Below are positions 20,601 to 28,207 of a stretch of 64,000 nucleotides of DNA, one piece after another. Both the position numbers and the translations under genes were made by a program. Source of the stretch: a bacterium (GTDB lineage Bacteria; CSSED10-310; JAFGSJ01); contig JAFGSJ010000065.1 in the NCBI GenBank assembly GCA_016934675.1, positions 43,301 through 107,300 on the forward strand, read 5' to 3'. The notes beneath the pieces are model-generated. The model was given only the letters and a program-made list of their open reading frames with translations, was not told the origin of the DNA and ran no database searches. The first letter of the stretch is position 1; every line of letters begins with the position of its first letter.

Positions 20601-23391
20601 TCCGCGCAGAAGGGATAAAGGGTGAGGAAAATAAATCTGTCCACGTATCAGTCGCAGGATTGTACAGGCTCCCCGTGTTCAGACACCCCCCAGCATCGCG
20701 CCCCCCCCAGATGATCATATCGGTCCCCGTCCAGACTGCGGTATGAAAGCGCCGCCCCCCCGGAGTAGTCGCACTCGCAGAATCTGTAGCGGTCCAGGTA
20801 TCGGTCATAGGATTATAGCGCCCACCAGTATTCAGATAAACGCTGGGAGACCAGGTGAGTCCCCCCCAGATAATCATCTCGGTCCCCGTCCAGATGGCTG
20901 TCTGGACGTTCCGGCGCACCGGGACATTGACCAGACTGGTCGCCCGCCAGGTATCGGTCAGGGGATTATAGCACCCCCCTGTATTCAGAGGTGACGTATC
21001 ATTGCTCCCTCCCCATACTATCATTTCCGTGCCGGTCCAGATCGCGGTATGAACACTCCGACGACCTGGAGCACCCACTGTTGTCACTGTTTCCCAGGAA
21101 TCGAGGATCGGATCGTACCGGCCCCCGGTATTGAGTGTGGCAGTGCCGTTACCACCGCCCCAGGCAATCATCTCGGTTCCCGTCCAAATCATCGTGTGCA
21201 CATATCTCGCTTCCGGGGCATTCTCAGTCGTTATATTCAACCATAGATCAGCCGCAGGTAAATACCTTCCCCCTGTGTTGAGGGGTGAAACCGAATCCAC
21301 CCCGCCCCAGACAATCATTTCCGCGCCCGTCCAGACGGCCTCAGGATCCTGCCGGGCCGACGGGGCATTGACTGTACTCATGCCGATCCATTCATTGGTA
21401 TCGTAACCCAGCGAGGCATCAAGGTTCGGATTGTAACGACCGCCGTCATCGCAGAGACCGCTTTCAGCACGTCCGCCCCAGATAATCATTTCATTCCCGG
21501 TCCAGACCGCTGTGTGATAAGCCCGAGCCGAGGGCTGATTGTCGGTGTTTAGATCAATAAAAACGGAATCGTTGTAAGCATCATTCCACTCACCACTCTG
21601 GAGAAAATTACCCGACTGAATCCCTCCCCAAACGATCATTTTTTCACCAGTCCACACCGCGGTATGGTTGGTGCGAGCATCGGCCATTGCAGCAATAGAA
21701 GTCCACGAATCACCATTAAGGTTATACTTTCGGCAGTCATTGAATTCTGAGGTGGCATCGTTTCCGCCGGCAATAACCACATGTTCCCCGTTCCAGATAG
21801 CCGTATGACCGACTCGACCCACTGGTGGTGAACCCGAGGTACTCACTTCAAACCAAACCACCCTGTTTTGCAAATATGAGCCGGTGTTGAGATAGGTCGA
21901 ACCATCATAACCTCCCCAGATGATCATGATCGTCCCAAAGGTCCGTGCACCCATGGTCGCGGTATGATAGGCCCGGGCTGATGGGGGCGACCCGGATGCA
22001 TAAATCGTGTTCCATTCATTTAATGTCGGGTTATATACTGAGCCTGAACTGTAATACGTACTTGTTTCCCAGTTCCAACCACCCCAGATGATCATCTGTT
22101 GGCCATCCCAAACCGCACTATGGTTGTGACGCGGGCTGGGCGTGTACGATCCGGTACTGGTCGAAATCCATTGATCGAGCGAAGGATTGTAACGTCCGCC
22201 TGTATTGGTCAGCGGATACCCGCCCCAGACAATCATTTCCGAGCCTGTCCAGACTACACTATGTTCCGCCCTGATACTGGGAGCATTAAACAGGGTCACC
22301 GGCAACCAGGTATCAGTGGCTGGATTGTAGCGCCCCCCGGTATTGGTCATTTCATTCTCGTTCGGATGAATATAACCGCCCCAGACGATCATCTCAGTCC
22401 CCGTCCACACCGCCGTATGACCTCTGCGGGCAATGGGTGCGTTACTGCTTCGGGACCAGCTATCCGGCAAAAAACTACCGCCGGAAATCTTGGGTTGAGT
22501 GAGCTTGAAAGGATATGAGGATGTGTCACAACAAGCCGGTTGACCAGCCTTCTGCTGTGCAAACCAATCGTGAAAGGATTGTTTCGCCAGAACCCGGAAC
22601 GCCCCTTGGAAATCAATCTCAGTTCGGGTTTGAGTCAATCTGAAAACAAAAGCATCCGGCTCTTCCTCAAGCGTGATTTCACCGGCATTGTGGGGAAAGT
22701 AAGCCACGCTCTCGTTAAAGCTGCTCTGATCTAATTTGTGAATTCCCTGAGCATATTCAGCACTTGTTCGAATGAGTGGATCGGTGTGATCATCCATACC
22801 CGTGCCTTGAGGAATAACGACAAAATGAACTACATGATACTCACCTTGGACAAGGTGCTCTAATTGGGAAATGGATAATGTCGCGTGCAGGGCCTCGAGT
22901 TCCTTCCTTTGCCCACCGTGAATCCGCTCATCATAGGCAAATTTTTCCCGGATCAGTTGGTCGACCAGAAAAGGTCTGACCAAACATTCAACTATAATAT
23001 ACGCATCATTGTTCAAGACTTCGAACAGTTCGCGCAACATATCCGGATCCTTACTCTGCCTGATCATCCGGTTCAATTCTGACTGTAACAGCGCGCCGGT
23101 GATTGGGGTCTTCCAGTAATCATTCAATAATGAAGATTTTTTCAGGGTCTCTCGGACTTTTAGGGCTATTTCTTCAGGTGAGACCGCATCCTCAAACACC
23201 GGCTTCTTGCTCTGGTCCTTGCCCGGCCACAGCCGGTGCCGGTAAAATACCCGCTCGATCGCCCGCTGGGCCTCCAAACGCTGCTCGAACGTCAATGGCT
23301 CGTGCTCAACCCTGGTCCCAGCCAAGGTACTCCAACCACACAACAGCATCAAACATACAAAAGAAACAGTACATGACCTGAGAACTCTCAT
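14641..23391 (-). CDS. Giant secreted protein: 21 kelch-like units, MAM-like, PKD-like, P domain, C25 peptidase, TIG
   Basis: A 2916-residue exported protein. A signal peptide (MRVLRSCTVSFVCLMLL...) precedes a helical N-terminal region (~30-310). Next are 21 kelch-like units (~318-1367; consensus ARxxHTAVWTGxEMIVWGG...LNTGGRYNPxTDTW), a MAM-like domain (~1410-1595), a PKD-like domain (~1605-1675) and a module starting SPNGGESW that contains a proprotein-convertase P domain (~1750-1875). The gingipain-type C25 domain (~1940-2360) has the likely dyad His2212 (STHAHHFGW) and Cys2251 (SSGCHSGL). Acidic Ca-binding-like repeats (DTDDDGLPD) and a C-terminal IPT/TIG domain end the protein. C25 enzymes are caspase-fold cysteine peptidases of the cell surface. 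A GGGGGAG site precedes the ATG. Its paralogue lies at 41368-47220. Confidence 0.88.
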   Translation of the reverse strand: MRVLRSCTVSFVCLMLLCGWSTLAGTRVEHEPLTFEQRLEAQRAIERVFYRHRLWPGKDQSKKPVFEDAVSPEEIALKVRETLKKSSLLNDYWKTPITGALLQSELNRMIRQSKDPDMLRELFEVLNNDAYIIVECLVRPFLVDQLIREKFAYDERIHGGQRKELEALHATLSISQLEHLVQGEYHVVHFVVIPQGTGMDDHTDPLIRTSAEYAQGIHKLDQSSFNESVAYFPHNAGEITLEEEPDAFVFRLTQTRTEIDFQGAFRVLAKQSFHDWFAQQKAGQPACCDTSSYPFKLTQPKISGGSFLPDSWSRSSNAPIARRGHTAVWTGTEMIVWGGYIHPNENEMTNTGGRYNPATDTWLPVTLFNAPSIRAEHSVVWTGSEMIVWGGYPLTNTGGRYNPSLDQWISTSTGSYTPSPRHNHSAVWDGQQMIIWGGWNWETSTYYSSGSVYNPTLNEWNTIYASGSPPSARAYHTATMGARTFGTIMIIWGGYDGSTYLNTGSYLQNRVVWFEVSTSGSPPVGRVGHTAIWNGEHVVIAGGNDATSEFNDCRKYNLNGDSWTSIAAMADARTNHTAVWTGEKMIVWGGIQSGNFLQSGEWNDAYNDSVFIDLNTDNQPSARAYHTAVWTGNEMIIWGGRAESGLCDDGGRYNPNLDASLGYDTNEWIGMSTVNAPSARQDPEAVWTGAEMIVWGGVDSVSPLNTGGRYLPAADLWLNITTENAPEARYVHTMIWTGTEMIAWGGGNGTATLNTGGRYDPILDSWETVTTVGAPGRRSVHTAIWTGTEMIVWGGSNDTSPLNTGGCYNPLTDTWRATSLVNVPVRRNVQTAIWTGTEMIIWGGLTWSPSVYLNTGGRYNPMTDTWTATDSASATTPGGRRFHTAVWTGTDMIIWGGRDAGGCLNTGSLYNPATDTWTDLFSSPFIPSARMYHSAVWNGTLMYIWGGYDGTAAVDNTPYGYNPYDELYGESGWWFYTNGTPPSARHHHCTVWAGDEMIVWGGFDDSINLGDGGRLQDIPGSWAGIEHYQGITPRSEYTATWTGSEMIIWGGVYNSGYGCEDGFAYYPGLDLWKEISSDGAPEVRMYHTSVWSGTEMIVWGGIGSCPGCEDGINTGGRYNPTNNTWTATSLSNAPSARYLHTAVWADSYGMIVWGGNTGPDSLTMVNTGGMYTPDSWSTLSVANAPEPRVYTSSIWTGSEMIVWGGLWATRLNTGGSYNPESGNWQTLLVDANTPSVRNLHSAVWTGTEMIIWGGQDDSLFDYADGACYRPDPPSWTVLPSSAAPEARERHTALWTGAEMIVWGGLHREGVYGYFLNTGGSYDVARNTWLATPTENAPTGFSNATTYRSIWTGSSMISWGGDPSSAFGVFFPNTYPTSAPDIVNALDQITLSDPPDEVLQLTHTLSTSNVWDQVEGLDQWTSTGHWHVVDDQDCSGIHDYYSNSRAWYCGDSSICSYDTGLSVPYLSLLNLIDPVSVTDGPTTGYSYLTFRYLLDTDSLKADGDDIAFVEISVDGGVTWTRVATDVSHWLYETNGVKLDDDCSSWQSVSIKLNDFVDTSTALLSVRFGFYQDMLLNDHLGWLIDDIGIGKLSGDGCNVLPYATIPYHDQWDQATFEWDLDGDGFPDNPDLLTPVWDIPEEDLENFGLAVPGLHTLTLTVTDVLGLSDSQTVALDVVDGIAPTAVLISPNGGESWTFSESVDQWVSHLIVWDSDDNFGLTRTRLLYTTDGILWTPIVDTEPLISTALDTPLAIPDPGETISTLTVTDCGPISDLNVTVNIAHTAVGDLILSLVGPDSTEIILSANNGSTGTNYTDTIFDDQASSSILSGTPPFTGSFQPEQPLSTFVGNNMTGNWSLKVVDSSGNAESGSITSWSMTIESSLEPDDTNYLWIMPTQAEAAAAGQTFPSAECKIQVEVCDSSNNCVTDESDNNFYIIQPTTTAVRTLILWDAGRIEGHYGSAARDALALKLVELADHNKVSGVVRDLSSVTAVHDAYSLWDAAPTDQGLANAVAQAIWDYLYDPSNGQITTVYNNVRYLVLVGDDVQIPFYRMTDGTSIHSESLYPGEVGLNTSTTVGSAIAAGYFLTDNFYTEFEPEASNLVSNDWVYQNDLAIGRLVETPDQIAGTINTFLARDGQVNLTQAADEVLVTGFDFFYDSACAIGQSFAAQETTDWLLDAPAGESADCGDVGYTYTTLGDQVFSTPPHKLGVISTHAHHFGWAASDLSVLTTNEMTTGSYAGQNLSGTVVYSSGCHSGLPVPATDTNPLDLPETVLVKGALAYIGNTGYGWGIRYGRGLTEKLMEYVSNQILAVDSVSIGNVLAQAKRQYYLEGKRYDVFDEKVSHELTLFGIPNTLIVTDLAKDSSARATLPGPAEPDQGCAEGICLSKTIRNSEQSKAIPPGMTELDLNFSFGPATYQMISTSSGDYYQLNGRSSDEVGDTLQPQFVYDSQLSGTNAHGVTFSGGSYMAESSFGPVVGVPQATELSYLEGPLPLVSGFTPCVHVSYGTAGGSAQKAVGEAGYTTMVVHTGYFEEENDSSQVRFNDLQMTIYYSNSSDVTPPSITDPGPGGFHTLDGLVASFQVEVGDDTDVYRVLITYNDYRTSIWDTFDLTENVSNWQGSLTLKGNIRYFVQAVDTAGNIGLVSLTGPDLNGDEPPVPYGSTWEGPQTYEIVLADTDDDGLPDLYEDLYFCLDSGVSDADADPDYDYLTNLEEFGYDTDPCDGDTDGGGDNDGSEYNNGRKFMDKSDDLYLSIEVDKVYTTYWTYTIGWSDGFGVNDEIDGYYFVYRSDTPFFDPSDLISTALPDSTKSFEDVDPPCTTCYYQLWNYQLDTQPPIVGAVVPASGTELMTHNVTIYGQHFQTGATVTFCGTNATNVNVVSEYMLTCTTPALAQGSCDVTVINPNNQEGTLEDGYTYLP
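19290..22440 (-). repeat. Coding tandem repeat: 21 kelch-like propeller units
   Basis: The DNA shows a recurring block of roughly 140-170 bases encoding WTGxEMIVWGG and NTGGRYNP. Twenty-one WGG (once AGG) cores can be counted. The units are divergent in DNA and differ in spacing, so the array is old protein repetition and not recent duplication. Twenty-one is a multiple of seven, which would fit three seven-bladed propellers in a row. Confidence 0.85.
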
Positions 23392-23486
23392 GGCTTACTC
23401 CCCCTCATCCTTCTCACTATAACAGTAAGAAAATGTAATGAATGATAGTAATATTTCGCTTCTGTTCAGTCTGGTATTTATTGGAT

Positions 23487-23515
23487 AATATAAATACTAA
23501 AATGGAATAAGTCAA
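23487..23515 (-). promoter_or_regulatory. Predicted sigma70-type promoter for the kelch-C25 gene
   Basis: Read on the minus strand, TTGACT (23515-23510) and TATATT (23492-23487) are 17 bases apart. They lie about 95 bases upstream of the ATG at 23391, in an AT-rich gap. This is the best promoter match in the gap and suggests the gene is transcribed on its own. Confidence 0.5.
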
Positions 23516-23539
23516 AAGAAATGGAGAAAAAAAAGAGGG

Positions 23540-23599
23540 GGAAGAAAAAATGAAACGCCCGGTCCGGATTCAGGAACATGTTCTTGATCGAGACCGGGC
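23540..23599 (-). terminator. Rho-independent terminator after the 159-aa secreted protein gene
   Basis: On the minus strand an 8-bp GC-rich stem (23592-23599 pairs with 23557-23564) encloses a second palindrome around GAACATGTTC. A T-rich tract follows (23540-23556). It sits about 60 bases after the stop of the 23657-24136 gene and separates it from the kelch-C25 gene. Confidence 0.7.
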
Positions 23600-23656
23600 A
23601 GCAGTGAATATTACACGCTGAACAAGACAGGCGGGCGATGTATCGCACTACGTCAA

Positions 23657-24136
23657 TTAAGGTGCCGGCCTGACGTCATAATAGTATCCATCCAGGTTTA
23701 AAAGAGCTTCGACATGATAATAAGGTGGTGTCACATTGGCATCCAGGATGGTGAAATACTCCGGATCACCCGGAGCAACATCGTAATAGACATCGTACAA
23801 GGTCACGCCTGGGATGGTGGCCCACTCGATCCGGACATCATCGACATCCTTGTAACAATAGATATAGATTTCACCGGTGCTGGTATAACCGATTACCCAG
23901 AATCCACTGATATGTTCGTAAATCCCACCGGTTTTGACATCCGGTCCGGCATCATGTTGAGCGATGGTCCCGGACAAGCTGTAGCTGCCGCCCTCACTGG
24001 TGCCGCCACCGCCATCGCAAACCGTATTCCAGGTCAGATCGTACGTGCCGCCGGATTGAGCCGATACGGCCTGATTATACATGAATGGAAGCATTACTGT
24101 CATCAGTATCAGGTACGTATACCGTGTGTGTTTCAT
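23657..24136 (-). CDS. Secreted protein of unknown function, 159 aa
   Basis: A small exported protein. A signal peptide with a likely cut after AVSA precedes a glycine-rich beta-type segment (TYDLTWNTVCDGGGGTSEGG, SYSLSGTIAQHDAG). Similar 'Y-L-GTI-Q-DAG' segments are common in exported proteins of environmental bacteria, whose role is unknown to me. The C-terminal half has many tyrosines and resembles one fibronectin-type beta domain (VRIEWATIPGVTLYDVYYD). The start is supported by CAGGAG seven to eight bases before ATG 24136. A TATAAT box lies in the 87-base gap upstream, so it may have its own promoter as well as read-through from the large gene before it. A terminator hairpin follows at 23557-23599. 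Confidence 0.75.
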   Translation of the reverse strand: MKHTRYTYLILMTVMLPFMYNQAVSAQSGGTYDLTWNTVCDGGGGTSEGGSYSLSGTIAQHDAGPDVKTGGIYEHISGFWVIGYTSTGEIYIYCYKDVDDVRIEWATIPGVTLYDVYYDVAPGDPEYFTILDANVTPPYYHVEALLNLDGYYYDVRPAP

Positions 24137-24223
24137 GATCCCGACTCCTGTCGTGTGTTATGCAGACAATATATCAGATTATAAGATGTATATAACACTT
24201 TCTTCTATTCCCATTTTTGAGTT

Positions 24224-26521
24224 TCAACGGCCGATACCCTTGTCCCGGTCGTATCCGTATGCTTCGGGATGCAAGAACTTGCCCTTGTCAGATTCAGCCT
24301 TGTCGAGTTCGACCGGGATCGGATTCGCCGCTGCGTAGGGGTCCTGGCGAATACCGGTTATCTGCCAGGACACCTTGAGCCCGGGTGTGCCGCCCGCGAT
24401 TTTGAAGGTACGTTCGTTCATTTCCTCAGCAATGTAAACCGGAGCAAAGCCACCGATGCAGGTGAGTTGATATCTGAATTCCTTGTTCAGGGCCTCGAAC
24501 CAGTCAGGTAATGTTACGATATATTCGCCATTTTCGTCTAGGACCACATTTCCGTTGTAGACGTTCATCATATCGGGCGATTCGACGAATGAGTGCTGCA
24601 GATATTTATTTTCCGGGTCCAGGGGATGATCGATCTTGAACGAACCGGACCCTTTCGACAGGTTCCCGGTTACGGTCACATCACCCTCGAAATATCCGGC
24701 CCAGTTGTAAGTCCCTTCCGAGGCTGCAGCGTAAATACCGTAGTTTCTAGATGATGTAGTATCCTCAGCAATCGCATACACGCCATAACGGTAGGTCCAA
24801 TTTTCTTCAAATTGATGACGTTCATGAGCCAGAGCACCCATTGTATCTTCGCTGTCCTTGGCTATCACAGCACTACTGATATTCCAAGGGAAACCATATT
24901 CAAATTTTGCAAATTGGACAGTCCTGTCATTGAACACAAAATCGAGAGGAGCTTCAGGTGACGATGTTCTGATGCCAATGCTGCCGACATTACTGATGAC
25001 AAAGGGGGTGGTATCGCCCACTTCATCGTCGACCCGAAAAGCACTGTAAGCTGATCCCTGATTAACGATATGCACATATGCAGACGGAGCAGTCGTACCC
25101 ACGGCGAACAAACCATCCACAAGCGTGTCACCACTGACGTGAAGCGGTGCAAGCGGAGTGGGCTGGCCAATGCCGACATTGCCGTCCTGGTCGATGACAA
25201 ATGGGGTCGTATCACCTGTTTCATCCTCGATCCGAACTGCCTCGGCTGCGTTAATCTGGAGGACATGCAGTTTCGCCGTTGGTAAGGTTTTGCCGATGCC
25301 GGTGTTACCGCTGGCATAAAGCTGGCCTGAGAAATAGCCACCGTAATTATTGGTCCCGCCTGAAGCTTCCCCGAAAACCCCAACGTTGTTATAGGCGTTT
25401 TTAGCCGAGCCGTAAAGACCGTAATGGAGCGTCCCGACCGCACCGCCCGCGGCACCTTCAGCCCGACCGTGAAGGCCACGCGCTGTGCCCGTGGTCGCTG
25501 TGCTGTCGAAATATCCACCATAAGCCTGGTCCGTCACCACATGCAACGGATACGAGGGACTTGTGGTTCCGATCCCTACATTGCCCGCTGACGTGATCCT
25601 GACCAGATCGCTGCTCAGGGAAATGTTGTTGTTGTAAGCCAGGGCAAAATCATTATTGCCTGTAATACCCATATTGAAAAAATTGCTGGAAGCGTTGGTA
25701 AAACGGACCGCCGCGGCAGAGTTGGTCCCGATCGTCCTGAAGACTGCCATGGGATTGATATTGGCATTCGCCTGTCGTTCGATCACGAAGTCATAATCCG
25801 GGTTGTTTGTGCCAATCCCGACTTTTCCTGTTCGATAGAGATTGCCCGTCAGGCCTGAACCACTGGACCAGGCCCAATCCTCGTCATCGACCAGACTGCT
25901 CAAGTCCTGGGAAAGGGTCCCGCCCGCATCGGTCAATTGCAGTTGGGTGCCGATCATGGTCAGCGAGCTATTCAATTCATTACTGGCATTACAATCATTA
26001 TCGCGGGGGTCCAGAGTCAGATTTGTCACGGAACTGATCCTTCCGTCAGAGCCAATCGTTAAGCGTGGAATCAACGTCGAGGAGCCATAGGTCCCTGCAG
26101 TGACACCGGTATCATTGATGCTGAGTGCATGGACGGCATAGGGCACGGATGTGAGCAACTGGGTCGGCAGTAATTGGGTCAAGGTTCCGCCGGATGGTCC
26201 AACCTTGATCTCGAGCCAACGGGCATCGCCCTGAAAATTGTCTCCGAAATCGATTTCCACGGTGAACAGACCGTCACTGACTTGAACATCCGCTATCTGG
26301 ATCGGGGTCGTGACCGGATTGTCCACACTCGGGTCCGGCCCGTCATACAAGGTGAACTCGAAATCATAGAGGCCATCGGCGGGACTGCCGCCATCATTCA
26401 ACCGGCCCTGATAGCTCAGGCCCGTTCCCTGAGATGTCTGGGCCACCGCACTCGTTAAGGTTAGCATGCTGATCAGAATCAAGCACAAAATACTGTTCAT
26501 GGCTCTTCTTCCTTTTTCCAT
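24224..26521 (-). CDS. Secreted repeat protein with VGIGTxxP repeats
   Basis: A 765-residue exported protein with a signal peptide (ILCLILISMLTLTSAVAQ). An N-terminal beta domain (~25-140, SYQGRLNDGGSPADGLYDFEF) is of a type often placed before such repeats. It is followed by several copies of a motif around GNVGIGTTSPSYPLHV, interspersed with segments such as GLHGRAEGAAGG and GVYAIAEDTTSSRNYGIYAA. The C-terminal region (~660-765) begins IDHPLDPENKYLQHSFVESP. Such repeats resemble the trimeric shaft of phage tail fibres and of long surface fibres, so an extended, possibly trimeric, surface fibre is inferred. ATG 26521 is chosen because AAGGAG lies eight to nine bases upstream. No chaperone or phage gene is nearby. 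Confidence 0.8.
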   Translation of the reverse strand: MEKGRRAMNSILCLILISMLTLTSAVAQTSQGTGLSYQGRLNDGGSPADGLYDFEFTLYDGPDPSVDNPVTTPIQIADVQVSDGLFTVEIDFGDNFQGDARWLEIKVGPSGGTLTQLLPTQLLTSVPYAVHALSINDTGVTAGTYGSSTLIPRLTIGSDGRISSVTNLTLDPRDNDCNASNELNSSLTMIGTQLQLTDAGGTLSQDLSSLVDDEDWAWSSGSGLTGNLYRTGKVGIGTNNPDYDFVIERQANANINPMAVFRTIGTNSAAAVRFTNASSNFFNMGITGNNDFALAYNNNISLSSDLVRITSAGNVGIGTTSPSYPLHVVTDQAYGGYFDSTATTGTARGLHGRAEGAAGGAVGTLHYGLYGSAKNAYNNVGVFGEASGGTNNYGGYFSGQLYASGNTGIGKTLPTAKLHVLQINAAEAVRIEDETGDTTPFVIDQDGNVGIGQPTPLAPLHVSGDTLVDGLFAVGTTAPSAYVHIVNQGSAYSAFRVDDEVGDTTPFVISNVGSIGIRTSSPEAPLDFVFNDRTVQFAKFEYGFPWNISSAVIAKDSEDTMGALAHERHQFEENWTYRYGVYAIAEDTTSSRNYGIYAAASEGTYNWAGYFEGDVTVTGNLSKGSGSFKIDHPLDPENKYLQHSFVESPDMMNVYNGNVVLDENGEYIVTLPDWFEALNKEFRYQLTCIGGFAPVYIAEEMNERTFKIAGGTPGLKVSWQITGIRQDPYAAANPIPVELDKAESDKGKFLHPEAYGYDRDKGIGR

Positions 26522-26649
26522 GAATCTCTCCTTTGTAAAAATTATTATGGTTTGCTCCCACATAGAACATCAACACTCTTCCCGACTTTATACTTCTAAA
26601 AACGTCCGTCGAAAAGAAATGGGTGAAGTAACCGGTATTTTTTTGATGA

Positions 26650-26677
26650 TTGAAATTTTCGCTCAGATGACTATCAT
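26650..26677 (+). promoter_or_regulatory. Possible promoter for proS
   Basis: TTGAAA (26650-26655) and TATCAT (26672-26677) are separated by 16 bases and lie about 87 bases upstream of the proS start. No other match as good is visible in the gap. The -10 box is imperfect. Confidence 0.35.
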
Positions 26678-26764
26678 GTAGGGAAATAAATTATTTCAGA
26701 TATATATGATCCTGATTATGTGACTGGTTGGTGATGAAGAAGTATTCTTTATTAGGAGGCGGTG

Positions 26765-28207
26765 ATGGCAGAGCACGAACACGAGCACGAGGAGATTACG
26801 CCCCAGAGTGAGGATTTTTCACGCTGGTATGTCGATGTGGTCCGCAGGAGCGATATGGCGGATTATACTTCCATCAAGGGTTGTATGGTCATTAAGCCGT
26901 ACTGTTATGCCTTATGGGAGAATGTGCAGCATTTGCTTGACCGTCGGATCAAGAAAACCGGCCATAAGAATGCGTATTTCCCACTTTTTATCCCCGAGTC
27001 GCTCTTGAAACAGGAAGCGAAGCATGTCGAGGGTTTTGCGCCCGAAGTGGCCTGGGTAACGCACGGCGGTCAGAACGAGCTCGAGGAGCGTCTGGCGGTG
27101 CGGCCCACCTCGGAGGCGATCATCTGCAGTCTCTATTCGAAGTGGGTCAAATCCTATCGGGATTTGCCGCTGTTGATCAATCAATGGGCCAACGTGGTCC
27201 GGTGGGAGAAGGTGACCCGTCTGTTTCTGCGGACGACCGAGTTTTTGTGGCAGGAGGGCCATACCGTGCATCGCACTGACATCGAGGCCCAGGAAGAGAC
27301 CCTGAAAATGCTCGAAGTCTATAAATCATTTGCCGAAGAGGATTTGGCCATTCCGGTCATCGCGGGCGAGAAGACGGCCCGGGAGCGTTTTGCCGGGGCA
27401 TTGCAGACTTTTGCCGTGGAGGCCTTGATGGCAGACGGACGGGCCTTACAAGCTGGCACATCGCATAATCTCGGTCAGAATTTCTCGAAGGGTTTCAACA
27501 TCAAATTCCTGGATGAGGACCAGATCGAAAAATACGCCTGGCAGACTTCGTGGGGGGTCAGCACCCGCTTGATCGGTGCGATCATCATGGTCCACGGTCG
27601 CGAGACCGGGCTGTTCTTTCCGCCCCGGGTAGCCCCGATCCAGGTCATCGCCGTGCCCATTCTCTTTGATAAGACCCGGAGCATGGTCCTCGAAAAACTA
27701 GCCACGATCGTGTCCGATCTCGAAGAGACGATCAGGATCGAGAGCGACACCCGGGACACCTATACGCCGGGCTGGAAATTCAACGAATGGGAGATGAAAG
27801 GTGTGCCCGTGCGTCTCGAACTTGGCCCGCGCGATATACAGGCCGAACAAGCAGTCCTGGTTCGACTCGACACCCGCGAAAAAATAATCGTGCCTTTTAG
27901 CCAACTCAAAAGCGAGATTCCCCGTATCCTGACCGAAATCCAGCATAGCCTGCTCGAACGGGCCCGACAATTTGTTTCGGAACATACGCACCGGATAACC
28001 GACTACAAGGAGTTCCAGGAGGTGATCGAACAGGAGCGCGGTTTTCTGATCGCACCCTGGTGCGGAAATCCTGATTGTGAAGAGCGGATCAAGGAAGAGA
28101 CCAGGGCCACCATCCGGGTCATTCCATTCGAGGATATCGGCCATGGTGACTGCTTGATCTGTGGACAGAAAAAGGCCTCGAACGTCTATTTCGCCAGGGC
28201 ATATTGA
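26765..28207 (+). CDS. proS: Prolyl-tRNA synthetase, type 3 (archaeal/eukaryote-like)
   Basis: A 480-residue class II aminoacyl-tRNA synthetase that charges tRNA-Pro with proline in the cytoplasm. It is the short type without the editing insertion. Motif 2 is seen in VVRWEKVTRLFLRTTEFLWQ and motif 3 near SWGVSTRLIGAIIM. An anticodon-binding domain follows, then a C-terminal zinc-binding-like domain (WCGNPDCEE ... CLICGQ) ending in Tyr, as in the archaeal type. The N-terminus is rich in His and Glu. AGGAGG lies five bases before ATG 26765; an adjoining GTG at 26762 is too close. The stop overlaps the next start by one base, which suggests translational coupling with the outer-membrane protein gene. 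Confidence 0.95.
   Translation: MAEHEHEHEEITPQSEDFSRWYVDVVRRSDMADYTSIKGCMVIKPYCYALWENVQHLLDRRIKKTGHKNAYFPLFIPESLLKQEAKHVEGFAPEVAWVTHGGQNELEERLAVRPTSEAIICSLYSKWVKSYRDLPLLINQWANVVRWEKVTRLFLRTTEFLWQEGHTVHRTDIEAQEETLKMLEVYKSFAEEDLAIPVIAGEKTARERFAGALQTFAVEALMADGRALQAGTSHNLGQNFSKGFNIKFLDEDQIEKYAWQTSWGVSTRLIGAIIMVHGRETGLFFPPRVAPIQVIAVPILFDKTRSMVLEKLATIVSDLEETIRIESDTRDTYTPGWKFNEWEMKGVPVRLELGPRDIQAEQAVLVRLDTREKIIVPFSQLKSEIPRILTEIQHSLLERARQFVSEHTHRITDYKEFQEVIEQERGFLIAPWCGNPDCEERIKEETRATIRVIPFEDIGHGDCLICGQKKASNVYFARAY

Noticed and set aside
19290..22440. CRISPR-like or minisatellite array
   Set aside because: The repetition is at protein level (kelch-like units), with variable spacing and divergent DNA. 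There are no uniform repeats with unique spacers.
14641..23391. Type IX secretion C-terminal domain on the C25 peptidase
   Set aside because: Gingipains carry a specific C-terminal sorting domain. This protein and its paralogue end in a TIG domain, and apart from a PorV-like protein no type IX gene is present.
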